Shown here piece by piece: positions 1-12,362 of a DNA stretch of 64,000 nt. The number at the start of each line of letters is the position of its first letter. The stretch's first letter is position 1. The position numbers and the translations under genes were made by a program. The stretch is from Cololabis saira (Eukaryota; Chordata; Actinopteri; Beloniformes; Belonidae): contig NC_084587.1 in assembly GCF_033807715.1 (NCBI RefSeq), forward strand, positions 20,197,017-20,261,016, given 5' to 3'. The notes below the pieces were generated by a model. The model did not search any database, had not been told where the DNA came from, and saw only the letters and a program-made list of their open reading frames with translations.

Positions 1-3000
1 CTATGTTCTTTTAATGACATGCCCAGGCAGGTCGTCGCAAACATTTCACAAAACTGGTCCGTTTAGATCATTTATATTATAAATGCTCTAAGCGGACCAG
101 TTTTGTTAAATACAGTTACAGCTAAAGATTATAAAAGGAAGCGATCTTCTCTTTAGATTGGTACTTTGCTCCCATCAGAGAAATGAAGCATGTGTTGGCA
201 GGAATCTTAACTGAATAGTGGCTCTTCTCTATGTGTCACTGCATCAACTACAATTGGCTCAGTATGGTCTGTACCAGTGGACATGGCTGTGGATGGGGGG
301 GGGGTACCAGACCCAGTTCATGAGAGAGAACTTTTGTGAAGTGCATGGCTGGCCAGGCCAGTTCAGTCGTGGAGAAAACATGGTATATTATGTCGAGAGC
401 TCCCAGCTGTGTTACGTCTGAATGGTGAAGTGCAGTTGTGTTATTTGAATGTTGAAATAAAAAGATAAAATAAAGGAGCAGAGGTTACTTTGCCTGAGTA
501 ATGCAAAGTAATGCTTAGCTATTAACATTTTCACCAACCCATTCACTTTTAAAACTAACCATTTTTTTTAACTCTTAATCTTAACCAATGGCAACCAACA
601 GTGAAGTTGAAAAGTTCTTGGATAATGATTGGTCGGGGCTCAAACCATCCTCCATCCTTTCCTACCTCCTGTGCAATATCACCTTTGTGGCAAAATCCCA
701 CAATGTAATATGTAGGCGTGTTTGAATTTTAAAAAGTAGATGTAAGTATGCAACTGTCTGAGCCCAGAAAGTGGTATAAAAAGTTTCTACTGTGCTGAGA
801 CAGGGTTGGTTAGTAATGTGTTCCTAAACTTTCAGACTGATTCCTCATTTCAGATGAGACTGCGCTCCTCCTTCATTAGTGCAAATAGAGATTTTTGCCC
901 AAATCCCTTTTTTCTTTCCGGGAAAATAATTAACATTAGATTATAGGGTAAGTGCTGACTATGAATAATTCTATACAAGATGAGTGCACTTTAATTAGCA
1001 GCAGCCAGTTTATATTGAATCAGAGCATTTCAGTGATTTGTTGTTACATGTGTGCATGCCTGTAGATTTTCACATTTTCTTGTGTTGTAAAGCCTGCTTG
1101 TGTTTACTGTTTATAATGTAATATATTTTTGATAAATAACCGTGAGAAAATGTGCTTGTTTGGGGACTGGCATAGACCTGGAGGGAGCTCATAACTGATG
1201 CAGAAAGCCTCTGTAGCCTACAGACACTCAACGCTTCCACCCTGGTTAACATCAGCCATACAAGACTCTGCCAAATAAGCAAAATAAATACATTAATCAG
1301 CTATTGCCCAGAAGCTCTTTCACCTTTAAATTTTTATAACCTTAGCTCTGATATCACTAACGAATGCATAAATTAACTAAATTAAATTTGCATTCTCCTC
1401 CGGCAACTGGTTGTACTTTAAGGTGAAGGAGCATATGTAGGTCAAGTCAGGTTGAGTATTTATACACTGTATTAAAGGCCCGGTATGTAACCATACCAAC
1501 TCCAGGCACAATAGAGTGCACAGTAACCAAACTGCAGCGCAAGTTGGGGTGTGAGTTGAAGAACAGAAACAAACGAAGAAAAATATAATGACTACAGGTA
1601 AATGAATGGAGTGGTACATGCGAGGAGCAGATTGTTGGGGCCACAGAGAGCAGTGGGGAACTTGACATTTTTTTTTTATGAAACATTGCAGGTAAATACG
1701 CAAATTGTAGTACGATGCTCTGTTTCAGCGTTTCAGTTTTTAGTGTCTCCCCCTTTGTTTGTGGGATCCCCCATCCTGATGATGATGTTAATCCACTCCT
1801 TGCTCTTTCATAGCTCCAGTTCAAATGGGGTCCCCCTCCAGATTGCTGGCATTCTAGCTGTCCTCTAATCGCTAGAGAGGGCTCAGCAGCATGTCCGACA
1901 GTGTCTTTAATGTGTCTTTGATTTGTTCACAAATGAAAGCTGAGTACATACTGACAACCCCCAACTGCTCAGTGACTTGGTCCCCGTGCAGTCTGCCAGC
2001 TCGGCCTTTATTAACACGGTCAAGTAACGTTAATGAAGGTCAAATGTAATGAGGCTGGTAGGGCAGTACTCTCAACAGGACTGATATACAAGGAGAAAGC
2101 ACCCTCAGTCAGCGTGACTTCCTCTTCTTCAGTTGGATGTACAAACGTAGACATCACGGTAGAGTGATTTAAATGATGTTCAGTCGAGAAAAATTGCATT
2201 TTCCTGATTGTCTCTACTTGTTGGCACAAAATTTTAGCAACTCTTTCATCAACCAACTGTGTTTAACATTGCATCAAGAAACTGTTTTATAAATGTTAAC
2301 ATGTATGTATGTACATATATATTTTTACATTCCTGTTTTTGTTGAATTATAAATATTTAAAAGTAATTCTGAAATAACCCTCTTCAAGCGTCCATTTTCC
2401 CCAAATGATGCCTAATAGAAACACACAGATAAATGTTTAGATTCACATGAAGTGTTTTTAAAGCTTGTTTTAAAAGAGGAATATTTTGAAAAACTGCAAT
2501 CAAGACACATTTCTTTTTAAATCGTATGACATGACATACCAAAAAGAGGAAATGGCTCTGTTGCCGGGATGCGGCAGGTGCAGTGAGAGGAGTGGCTCTC
2601 TCGCAATAACCGTCAAAATAAGCATGACTCATCCTAAAGCTTTGAATCCACTATTTGTTGTAGATGGTTAGAGAGGAAAAATAGAAATGAACCTGCCAAA
2701 TCTTGAGAAGTTCTGCACATCTGATTTCATTATTCTTGAAATGACCTATCACAAGTGGAGAAAATGCAACTTTGTCAATACGCTACTGGAAAAAAGTAAT
2801 TTTGCTTGTGGGGTTTTTTTAAATTTTGCACCGGGCTGTAAAATCATGGATTGATATTTATTTAGGTGGTCAGTGTTTATTTTTATGGATTTTGATTTTT
2901 CACTGACCCAGAGTAAACAGTTTAAAAAAGCAGACAGAAAACTAGATATAAAAGTAAGGATACAAGATGGGGCACAAGTTTCACATTTCCTTTTATTAAC

Positions 3001-3290
3001 TTTTAAATTTTATAAGGTTTCATGAGGTGGAGTTTAATTTGCTTGATCTGATGTAAATAAATAAAATGGTTTCTGTATATAATGGCGATTTAAATATTTC
3101 GTACTCTTGTCATTGTTGAACTAATATTTACTCGAGGACACAGCAACACATTGTTGAACCAATATTAACTCAAGGACACAGTGCCGTATTAGAGAACAGC
3201 TGTCCTAGTTTATCTTTTTGTTTTTTCTGTTTAATTGTTGTTGTTTTTTTAATTAAAAGTGACTATAAAATCCTTTACTTGCGTTCACAG
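1..3290. other. Non-coding sequence upstream of the npnt-like exons
   Basis: No exon with a convincing reading frame and splice sites was found on either strand. If the MAM-domain gene downstream is read correctly, this is intron of that gene, and the exon coding for the first part of the MAM domain should lie here or before the window; I could not find it. The sequence is AT-rich with short homopolymer runs. The small open frames have no recognisable motif. Confidence 0.5.
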
Positions 3291-3872
3291 GTGGCCGGTA
3301 CCTCACAATCCCAGAAACAGGAAATAAGAGGACAGGACGAGGGGCCCGGCTGGTACTTCCGCTCACCCCGCCCTGGAATGATGGGAACTTGTGCCTGTCA
3401 TTCCGGCACAAGTTGGCAGGACACCATGTGGGAATGCTTCAAGTGTTTGTGAAGAAAGGAAAACAGTACAGTCCAGCAGTCTGGGGCCGAACGGGTGGTA
3501 ACGGATGGAGGCACACACAAATCACACTCTGGGGTACAGGCCTGGAAAGTGTAAGTATTAAAATAAACACAAATATTCTTCGCTCAAAGATCTGTTATTA
3601 CATTTTTTTGACAATAGGAAAGAGAGATTATTATTTCTGCCTCTTGTTTTCTAAAAACTACAGTCTTTTTGTTTGGAGAATGAAGCTATAAACTTTTTAA
3701 AAGACCCACTTTTTTTTTTTTAAAGTAATGTTTTAAAATCCAATGTCCTCTTATTCACCAGGTGATCCTCAAGGGGGAGCGTGGGCGAGGCAGGAGTGGG
3801 GAGATGGCTGTGGACGACATCACCTTGAGTAAAGGCACCTGCACAGAGGAACACAATCTGAGGAGACTCTGA
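3291..3872 (+). CDS. npnt: Nephronectin-like gene, last two coding exons (C-terminal MAM domain)
   Basis: Two exons, 3291-3550 and 3762-3872 (stop TGA at 3870-3872). The acceptor before 3291 reads ttcacag, the donor at 3551 gtaagt and the second acceptor ttcaccag. The join gives the second half of a MAM domain: RYLTIPETG, then LCLSFRHKLAG, GMLQVFVKK, WGRTGGNGWRHTQITL, and a last exon with VILKGERGRGRSGEMAVDD and a C-terminal Cys (GTCTEE). Known of the family: nephronectin is a secreted matrix ligand of integrin alpha8-beta1, with EGF repeats, an RGD linker and one C-terminal MAM domain that ends the protein shortly after a final Cys, as seen here. EGFL6 has the same plan and is the main alternative, but the LQVFV, WGRxGGxGWRxTQITL and KGExxRGxxGE wording fits nephronectin better. 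The EGF and RGD exons must lie upstream of the window. Confidence 0.72.
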
Positions 3873-6800
3873 CTGATGGAGCAGAGAAGGACAAGAAAAA
3901 ACAGGATGGAAAATCATCTCAAAGGAGAATTGACTCTGTTGTGACACCGCACTCTCTCTCTCTGCCTGAGCCCTCACTCGTCCCTCGCTCATCACTCCGG
4001 TGCTCTTGTGAACGGTATCATCTACAGAATATTGGGTTTCCCTTGCTTGACCGTCCAACCGTGAATAAAACGGACTGAACAGAATCTCATAGGTGGATCC
4101 TGGCGGCACATTCAGATCCTCACGCTCCACATCCTTCAAACTCAGAAATTTGCATGCGCTAATTTATCATGTTCACATCCTCCCCCTCACACGGGCCTTG
4201 GCATGCACAGCTGAGAGGGTGAGATTCAGTCATTTCTTCCTGGAGAGAGGACTATTCCTTTACTTTGGAGTCTGCTTTTGCCAAACTTTCAAATTTTAAC
4301 CACAAGTCATTGCTTTTGTTTAGCTTGATAGTAAAACATGTGACCTGGGGTGCATCTTGTGGCAGTTTTAATGAGCATAGTGGTATATTGATTTTTTGGT
4401 GCATTTATGTAATGTAAGAGACAGTGCTCTGATCAGAATTTACGTTTAAACCAGATTCAGTGTAAACTGTAAACAAATTCTTCCCCTTTCTTAAAAAATC
4501 CAATTCACATAGAACCTTTTTTTCCAAGATGCCTTTCAAATAACAGCCACCTGCTCGTTTCCTTCCTTTTTTATTGCTTTTTGGCCTGATTGTAATATTT
4601 ATTATAGTGCCATCTACACCACCTCACGCATACTCTCGTACACTATGTTCATAGGCTACCGGCCCAAATCACAATTTTAGCATATCCACATCATTTATAG
4701 ATAGATTTTTGGCAGTCTGACGAACCAAAAGCTACATGAAATATATATACATATGTATATTTCTTTTTTCTTAATGTGATTCAAACCACAGGAAGTTCCA
4801 AATAAAATTCCAATTGGATTTTCACAGATGTGTCTCGCTCTGAACAACCCTATTTTAGGTTGTTCAAATTGGATAAAATTTTGGATCATTTGCAATGCAA
4901 CACAAACAATGATTATGTCTGCCACGGTGGGAAAGCGCTCAATTTGTTCTGTTTTCATCATAGACTGTATAAAAGCAACTGGACAAACCATCTGGGACAT
5001 GAAGATATTTATATCCTGAAACATAGAATGGACGATAACAAGAAGGAAGAAATCCTCGAAAGTGGGCAGAACACACTGACCTTTACTCAGCCACTTAGTT
5101 GAGGTCAGCTTAGCTCATGTTAAGTTGGGATGATAACTAGCATTCATTCTCATCGAGTCTGGCTGGTTATTTTTGTAGTGATATCTTATATAAAGGCTTC
5201 CAAAGCTGAAATGAGGGCTGCCAAATCTCCAGCGAGGTCTGACAGAGCCATTTGTCACTAGCTAAGCCTCTGCCTTGCTGGGGTTCTCAAGCAGGGTAGC
5301 CAGCAACGCTGACTGGACTCGAAGTGTAAATCAGACCCCACCAGCTTGGCCATGAAAGGTGTTGTGGCAAACGTGCATCACCTGGACTGCAATTGTAAGT
5401 CAGACCCCACCAGTTTGGCCTTGAATGGTGTGGTGGTGAACGTTCATCACCTGGACTAGGCAGACAAAGCATTACCCAGCTCAGTGCTTGGCCGACTTGT
5501 CAACAGCTGCCTCCGGCATGAGGCCGATTCAGCAGGCATTCGGTGGCCTTCTCCCCTGGACCCTTGAGACCAACCTGCATGATGTCAGTAAAAATTGTCT
5601 CACTTTTGGCACCAGACCCTAGAGGTCATTAAAGGCACTGCAAGTTTTTCAACTTCTGAATTGAAGACTAATAAGCAAACTATATTTAGCCGCTTGCCAC
5701 GACAGTTAAAGCATCGACTACAATGGCATAACATGGACGGACGCTGAAATACAGCGTTACACAGTAGCCTCCTCCTGCACTTTCTTATACTTTATTGAAA
5801 ATCTACACTGTGGCTTCACATAATCATTTGCAACAGTGGCAAAACAACTCCACCACTCTTCACTATGGTTTGTTTACATCATTTCTATACATGTAAATAG
5901 ATCACCATAGCAACGATGTAGATTAAGGACTGTCACCAAGGAGACGCTGATCAGATGTGATCACTTCCAATACACAATCTAAACAGTCAGTGTGGAAAAT
6001 TAGATTCTGATTGGAAATGACTTAAAATTGGATTTACAGTAGGCTATAATCTGAAGATAGCCTTACATATCGCAGTACAAACTTTTTTTTATTTTCCATG
6101 ACCACGTATTGGATACGCTATGCTTTCAAGCTGCCTGAAATGTGCAAAAACAGGATCAGTTCATGATTTTTGACACAAATTAACAGTTTCTTTCTATTGT
6201 GCTTTGTTATATTAAGTACATTTGTATACAGACAACAATACAAACAACTTTTTTCACAAACGGTACACTTGTAAATGTAGTTGTGTGTACATACTCTATA
6301 CAATCCCATTTGTTGTGTGATTTATATGTTATGTAAATTCAAATATGAATGTTAATTGGATTTCAAGTGGTTGGTATTTCATCTTTTAATTAAAGAACAC
6401 ATGGAAAGATGTGCAGTGCAATGTTGTGTTTTAAGTATGTCAACTGTGTGAAACCAGATTTTAAAAGTTTGATTTACACTTGGTTGCTTTCATAAGGTAT
6501 AGATTTTTTAAGACCACTGTATTAATAAAGTGTTTTTGATATTGTCCTAGCCACTTTAACATGAAATATTTAAAGTTCCTGACAATGAAAATCAAGGGTT
6601 AACCTTTCTTATTAACATGTCTCTGGGATTTTTATTTTCGTGCAGAGCAGTCTCAGAGAAGCAGGTCCAGAAAGTCAGTAGCCTACTTTCTACACAAGTC
6701 TGAAGGAACTACTGTAATTCACAGCTACAGCTACTCTGCATCATTTCAAGATACAAGAAAGAACCATCTCAAGCTAGATGGAGAAGATGGCAGAAGCAAG

Positions 6801-7190
6801 GCTGAGTAAGAAAACCTGGGACTCGTTTAGCCAAGTGGATCCTTTTCTCCTATTTCTGCCAAGTGGATCCTGCTCCTACTGTCCAGCGGGTCGTGCATTT
6901 CTTGTATTGATGGAAATTCTAAATTTAAAACGTGAAATGCTTGGAGTTAACTTGTGTATAAAAAGTATAATTTGATCCATGATATGTCAAAGGACACCTT
7001 AAACTGGTTTATTCTAATATTAATGCTAATAAATAAAATACATTTTTTTCTTTTCTGAATTCAATATGTTATTTTAAAAGTTTGAATAATGTTAAATGCA
7101 AGTAATAACCATATACAGTACAAAACAGTGGGCGAATAATCAGTTCACGTGACCACCGTGGCTTATGAATAACGGTTTAGAAACCTGTTC
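3873..7190. other. 3' UTR and intergenic sequence
   Basis: The first part is presumably the 3' UTR of the npnt-like gene. AATAAA-type hexamers occur (for example near 4058 and 4800), but none can be named as the used site. No further exon was recognised. A short two-copy repeat lies at about 5317-5459 and is listed separately. Confidence 0.4.
5317..5459. repeat. Imperfect two-copy tandem repeat, about 70 bp
   Basis: Two consecutive units each run through 'cagaccccaccag', 'ttggcc', 'catcacctggact' with scattered substitutions. This is a small local duplication with no coding potential that I recognise. Confidence 0.6.
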
Positions 7191-8060
7191 TCTTTCATAG
7201 CATTCATTTCGTGTCTCACATTGGGAATGCCCTCGGCGTGACCTCATCAGAAGCTCCTATTACATTCTGCCAGCCAGGATTGGCTGGAGCTAAACCCGTG
7301 AATGTCAGGGAGGGTGGAGACCCTACCCTATAAAGGGACCTGACACCGCGCTGCACGTCATTTAAAAACCTCTTCTCGCTACGAGGAGAAGTTCCGAATT
7401 TCTTTTCCCATCTCTGACTGCCTCTCCGTGGCTTAGCTCAACCGTCCACAGACACGAGCGAAAACTCGGTCACCGGGCACTTTTTTCACGGCGTGCGCAG
7501 TTACTCGGGATTTGACTGCTATCTGGGAAGTAGCAATACTTCACCAGCTAGCCGAGTGGCAACGCTCACGGTAGCAATTACCACTCCGAGTAGCAATATT
7601 CGCGCTAACCTCACGGTTACCGCAAAATCAGAGTCGCAACACTCCCGCTGTGTAACCCGCCTGAAAGTTGCAACATTTTCAGTTGGTGTCTGCTAATCCC
7701 CAACCACACCAGGTTACATTAGCACCTCGTGCAGCGTAGCTTCACAGCTACCGAGCCCTGCTAGTGGCCATGGCTGGCACTGATGCTGATGCCCCCACTC
7801 AGACAGAGGAGAAATCACAGGCGCTGCTCCACCAGGAATTAGACGGCCCCGACCTCGCGGTCGGTCCGCTTAGTTTCCCGGTGGAAAGGGCGGATGACGA
7901 CTCGGATGGTGGGTTGGAACTCCTCATGTCTGACAAGGATGAGGATGACGACTCCTCCAAGCCTCCGACAGCACCTGCGTCGGCCGACGGCTCATGTTCC
8001 CCTGTAGGAGATTTGGACCTGCAAGACGTGTGTCAACGCGCCGCTAGGGATTGGAATTGA
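7190..8060 (+). mobile_element. Possible 5' remnant of a DIRS-type retroelement with the start of a gag-like ORF
   Basis: A GC-richer block with a TATA-like 'ctataaaggg' near 7330 is followed by a leader and an open frame at 7764-8060 (98 aa). The frame starts MAMAGTDADAPTQTEEK, is strongly acidic in its middle (DKDEDDDSS) and ends LQDVCQRAARDWN before a stop. The arrangement and the '(E/D)VCxRAA' wording resemble the start of gag-like proteins of fish DIRS elements, as I recall that family. After the stop the sequence changes to AT-rich 'gattccgattcc' repeats, so the element, if real, is truncated. The alternative is a host 5' exon with a CpG promoter. Confidence 0.3.
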
Positions 8061-8219
8061 TAAGATTTTTTCGATTCCGATTCCATTTTCGATTCTGCTT
8101 AACGATTCACCTCCACCCGGGGGCGTCCCTGTCATCAGCGGGACCCGCGCTCCCATTCAGGAAAATTGTCAAAAATTGTCTGCAGATGCTTCTATTACTA
8201 TTAGGGATGCCCCGATAGG

Positions 8220-9500
8220 GGAGAGTGAGGTAATGTGAGACACTTTTTACATTTCCTCCCCTCCAGGCAAGCTAAAATGATATATCAATACAATTTGCAC
8301 ATTTATTATTAGTTCAGGATGTTTTCTAGCAACATAAATAGTCAGAATGTGTTTAGGACAAAGGGCAGTGAAAATATGATTGTTTTTAAAAAAGTGGTCA
8401 AGTGTCTCACTTTGCCCCAGACCCGGTGTAAAGTGAGACAGACCAGAAAAATCAAGGGGGTAAAGTGAGACAGTTTGGGGTAATCTGATACACTTACCTT
8501 TTCCCCTTAAAAACTACCATAACCACACATGTTGTAGCAGTAAGACTCCTGACAGCTAACTTGACAGCTATACATTCTAGAAATAATGTCAGACGAGTAA
8601 CAGAATCATGGGGATTGGTCAATAAGCACACATTTTTCTCAACACTTGAAATCACTCTAAAAAAAATCAGAATCAGAATCAACTTTAATGTTGAAAAACT
8701 TTAATGTTGGAAAATTGTCAGTAAAACAGTTCTTTTTGCTGCAACAGAGGGGCAGTGAACATTGAAATGACAGAACCAGTTAGATTAGAACAGTCTTGGG
8801 CTCAGAACACGTGACCAGCTGTTACTCAGTCTGGGTTAGAACACAGGACAAGACGCCGGTTTCGTCAACATTGTAGATCAGGTGTGGAAGAAATGTATGC
8901 CTGTTAAAGGAGAGGTAAGGGTAGAAACATATCAGACTCAAAAACAAATTCTACAGGTAAATCCTCTCTATCTCTATCCAAGGATGTTAAAGGTTCTATC
9001 TCTATCCAAGGATGTTAATGGTTCTATCTCTATCCAAGGATGTTAATGGTTCTATCTCTATCCAAGGATGTTAAAGGTTCTATCTCTATCCAAGGATGTT
9101 AAAGGCTCTAGCTCTATCCAAGGATGTTAATGGTTCTAGCTCTATCCAAGGATGTTAAAGGCTCTAGCTCTATCCAAGGATGTTAATGGTTCTAGCTCTA
9201 TCCAAGGATGTTAATGGTTCTAGCTCTATCCAAGAATGTTAATGGTTCTAGCTCTATCCAAGGATGTTGCCTCCGGAGTTCGGACAGGGAGATGGCGACG
9301 TGCTAGGAAGTCGGAAAACCAAGATTCTAGATTCTACAATGATTATAACATAAAAAATAAAACAAATGTAATGTAATATTACTTTAAAATAACTTTCAGA
9401 CTGAACTGAACTTCTTAACTTCATGATGCGGTAAGTGTCACGTGTCTCACTTTACCTCAAACCATTTGTCTCATTTTACCCCACAGCCACCTTTTTAGAA
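8220..9500. repeat. Repeat bounded by 'gtgagac' motifs in opposite orientation, containing a minisatellite
   Basis: The motif gtaaagtgagac or its complement gtctcactttac recurs at about 8225-8252, 8402-8472 and 9433-9481, with opposite sense at the two ends. It brackets the 28-bp minisatellite. This suggests a non-autonomous DNA element with long, decayed inverted ends, but I could not fix its termini or a target-site duplication. Confidence 0.35.
8960..9268. repeat. 28-bp minisatellite, about 11 copies
   Basis: The unit aggatgttaatggttctatc plus tctatcca repeats about 11 times with little variation. Two sites split the units into sub-types: aaagg or aatgg after the TT, and tatctc or tagctc. 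The array ends at 'ccaaggatgttgcctccgga'. Confidence 0.9.
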
Positions 9501-10081
9501 ATAACACCCTCTCTAGCATTCCAGGTTAATCTTCAACGAAAATCAATCACACAGTGTTATATAATGGTAGTTCATGAACATTGATGATATAAGTTTCCCA
9601 TTGTTAAATTCTTTGGATGAGAAATCCTGTCTTTTTGTTTAGGTATTCATTCAGCTGTAGTTTATACTTTTGCAGATCAGACTGAATTTGAGGAGTTGGG
9701 TTATTAGCATTCATAGTTTCTAAATCTTTATCTTCTTTTCCAGGCTTCTATCTTCTTGCCGTTCCTTCTTTTTCTCATGGGAGGAATATGAAATGATCTG
9801 TCCTCTTAACACAGCTTTGCAGTGTTTTCCAAAGAAGTGGCTGAGATATTTCTGGTGAATCCTTTAATTCATGGGAAAAATGAGGCAAATAACCTGTTGT
9901 GGGGACACTCATTGTTGTAAATGGCTAATTATTCCATCCCTGCTGTGGGTTGTTTCGTCAGGATCAGAGATGTTTTGGTGACGAATCATTGTGTGAATAC
10001 TTGTTCTTGCCTGAGGGAGAAAGGCAAGTTGTTACTGCAAGATTCTTAGAAATGTGAAACTATGGCCACCTCCCATAATTA

Positions 10082-11987
10082 GGGCCCGAGCACCTTCAGT
10101 GCGAAGGCCCTATTGTATCTGTAGGAATTTTTTTTTTTTCTTTTTTCTTTCTTTCTTTCTTTATTTCTTCTGACGAAAGGAGGGCCTTTTTGGCCCCCTA
10201 AACGTCCCCAAAAAGTCACCAAATTTTGCATGCAAGTCGGGCCTGGCGAAAAATTTGATATTTAATGGTTTACATTAATGGGTGTGGCAAAATGGCTCAA
10301 CAGCGCCCCCCGGAAAACTTTGTGCCTCAAGCCCCACAATACGGTTTGACGTACATGCACGAAAATCGCTACTCACCTGTATCAGTACACAACTTAAAGA
10401 AAAGTCTCTTGGCGACATGGCCGAAACCGAACAGGATGTCGGCCATTTTGAATTAATCGTGTCACTTTGGCGCAATTTATGCCATTCCTTCGGCAGTTAA
10501 TACGGCCCGAACCGTAACGTGCCCCCAAGTATGTTATACATCAAAATGTGCGTCTCCATCCTGCGACAACACGCATTACTTTTCTCTTTCAAAAGCGTTA
10601 CCGTGGCGACGCTATACGCCAAAAAGCGCGCCCACCCTTCATCTGGTTGGTTCAGACAGAAAAAACTGTGCGCCTCAAGCCCCATAATACGGTTTGACGT
10701 ACATGAACGAAAATCGGTACACACCTGTATCATGTCGCAACTTAAAGAAAAGTCTCTTGGCACCATGGCCGAAACCTAACAGGAAGTCGGCCATTTTGAA
10801 CATTCTGAATTAATCGCGTAATTTTGGAGCAATTTATGCCATTCCTTTGACAGTTAATACGGCCCGAACCGTATCGTGAACCCAGATGTGTTATACATCA
10901 AAATGTGCGTCTCCATCCTGCGACTAAGCGCATTACTTTTCTCTTTCAAAAGTGTTACCGTGGCGATGCTAGACGCCAAAAACCGCGCCCCCCTTCATCT
11001 GATTGGTCCATATTTGATAGTTCCCCAAAAGTCACCAAATTTTGCATGCAGGGCAGGCCTGGCGATAAATTTGATATTTCATGGTTTGTATGAATGGGCG
11101 TGGCAAAATGGCTGAACAGCGCCCCCCGGAAAACTTTGTGCCTCAAGCCCCACAATACGGTTCGACGTACATGCACGAAAATCGGTACACACCTGTATCA
11201 TGTCACAACTTAAAGAAAAGTCTCTTGGTGCCATGGCCGAAACCGAACAGGAAGTCAGCCATTTTGAATTAATTGTGTAATTTTGGCGCAATTTATGCCA
11301 TTCCTTCGGCAATTAATACGGCCCGAACCGTAACGTGCACCCAGGTGTGTTATACCTCAAAATGTGCATCTCCATCTTGCGACTAAGTGCATTACTTTTC
11401 TTTTTCAAAAGTGTTACCGTGGCGACGCTAGACGCCAAAAAGCGCGCCTCCCTTCATCTGATTGGTCCATATTTGATAGTTCTCCAAAAGTCACCAAATT
11501 TTGCATGCAAGCCAGACCTGGTGATAAATTTGATATTTCATGGTTTGCATTAATGGGCGTGGCCTAACGGCTCAACAACCCCGCCCCTTTTTCTGATTGG
11601 TTGTCCATATTTCCTGCTATAACATTTCAATGTTTTGACATAGAGGGTCGTGGGTGGTGTCATGGGACTCTGTAATGAGTCCTTGAGCTTCTTTGGCCTT
11701 AATTAGTCCCGCCCCTTCTTCTGATTGGTTGTCTTGATTTTCTGCTATAACTTTTGAATGGTTTGACATAGAGAGTCGTGGGTGGTGTCATCAGATTCTG
11801 TATGGAGTCCTTGACCTTCATTGGCCTGAATTAGCCCCGCCCCTTCTTCTGATTGGTTGTCCCTTTTTTCTGCTATAACTTTTGAATGGTTTGACATAGG
11901 AAGTCGTGGGTGGTGTCATTTCTGATATGCTTATGGGGGGCGGTGGCCGTGAGTGCGAGGGCCCGTTCATCGCTGCTTGCAGCTTTA
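10082..11987 (+). mobile_element. GGGCCC-ended interspersed repeat, copy 1 (1.9 kb)
   Basis: It starts GGGCCCGAGCACCTTCAGTG and ends CGTTCATCGCTGCTTGCAGCTTTA, flanked on both sides by ATTA (10078-10081 and 11988-11991). Inside, a block beginning 'tacggcccgaaccgta' occurs three times, at about 10501, 10858 and 11317. A second block of about 125 bp (ctgattggttgtc, ctgctataacttttgaatgg, gtcgtgggtggtgtcat) follows in about three copies. No frame is long enough for a transposase, so the copy is non-autonomous. A second copy at 49705-51847 has the same ends and the same ATTA flanks. I recall this type of repeat as common in fish but cannot give its superfamily. Confidence 0.7.
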
Positions 11988-12225
11988 ATTAATATTGTTT
12001 TTCTTTCATTTAATGTTGATGGTTTATTATTATTATTATTATTCACTCAAAGTATTTGTGTCCTCTGTCCAGAATGTGTCTACGACTATCCTGAAAAGAC
12101 TGCATCCCTTATTCTTGATGCAGGTTGACGAGTGATTTGACCTGAAGAACTGGCTGTCTTGTGTTGTGCCATGTATTTGTTGCATATTAATCAATTAATT
12201 TTTCTACATTTGCTTCAGTCCTAGT

Positions 12226-12362
12226 GAGGGTCGTAGAGATGCTGGAGCCCATCCCAACTCCCACCAGGGGAAAGATCAGACAAGCACGTTTTTGGACTGT
12301 GGGAGGAGGGATATCAAAAGAAAACCCATTTTAGCATGGGAAGAACATGGAAGCTCCACAGA
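12226..12362 (+). repeat. Fragment of a common fish LINE/SINE 3' end
   Basis: Contains 'gctggagcccatccca', 'gtttttggactgtgggagg', 'gaaaaccca' and 'gaacatggaagctccaca' in the order typical of the 3' tail of a widespread fish RTE-type repeat. No coding region remains. Confidence 0.55.

Noticed and set aside
3720..4139. 139-codon minus-strand frame opposite the last npnt-like exon
   Set aside because: Shadow of the plus-strand MAM exon and its 3' UTR; no family motif.
4828..5102. Overlapping frames of 63-109 codons on both strands
   Set aside because: Short, no motif, no splice or promoter context; likely chance.
8960..9268. CRISPR-like array of 28-bp repeats
   Set aside because: The repeats are directly adjacent with no unique spacers, in a fish-type genome; it is a minisatellite.
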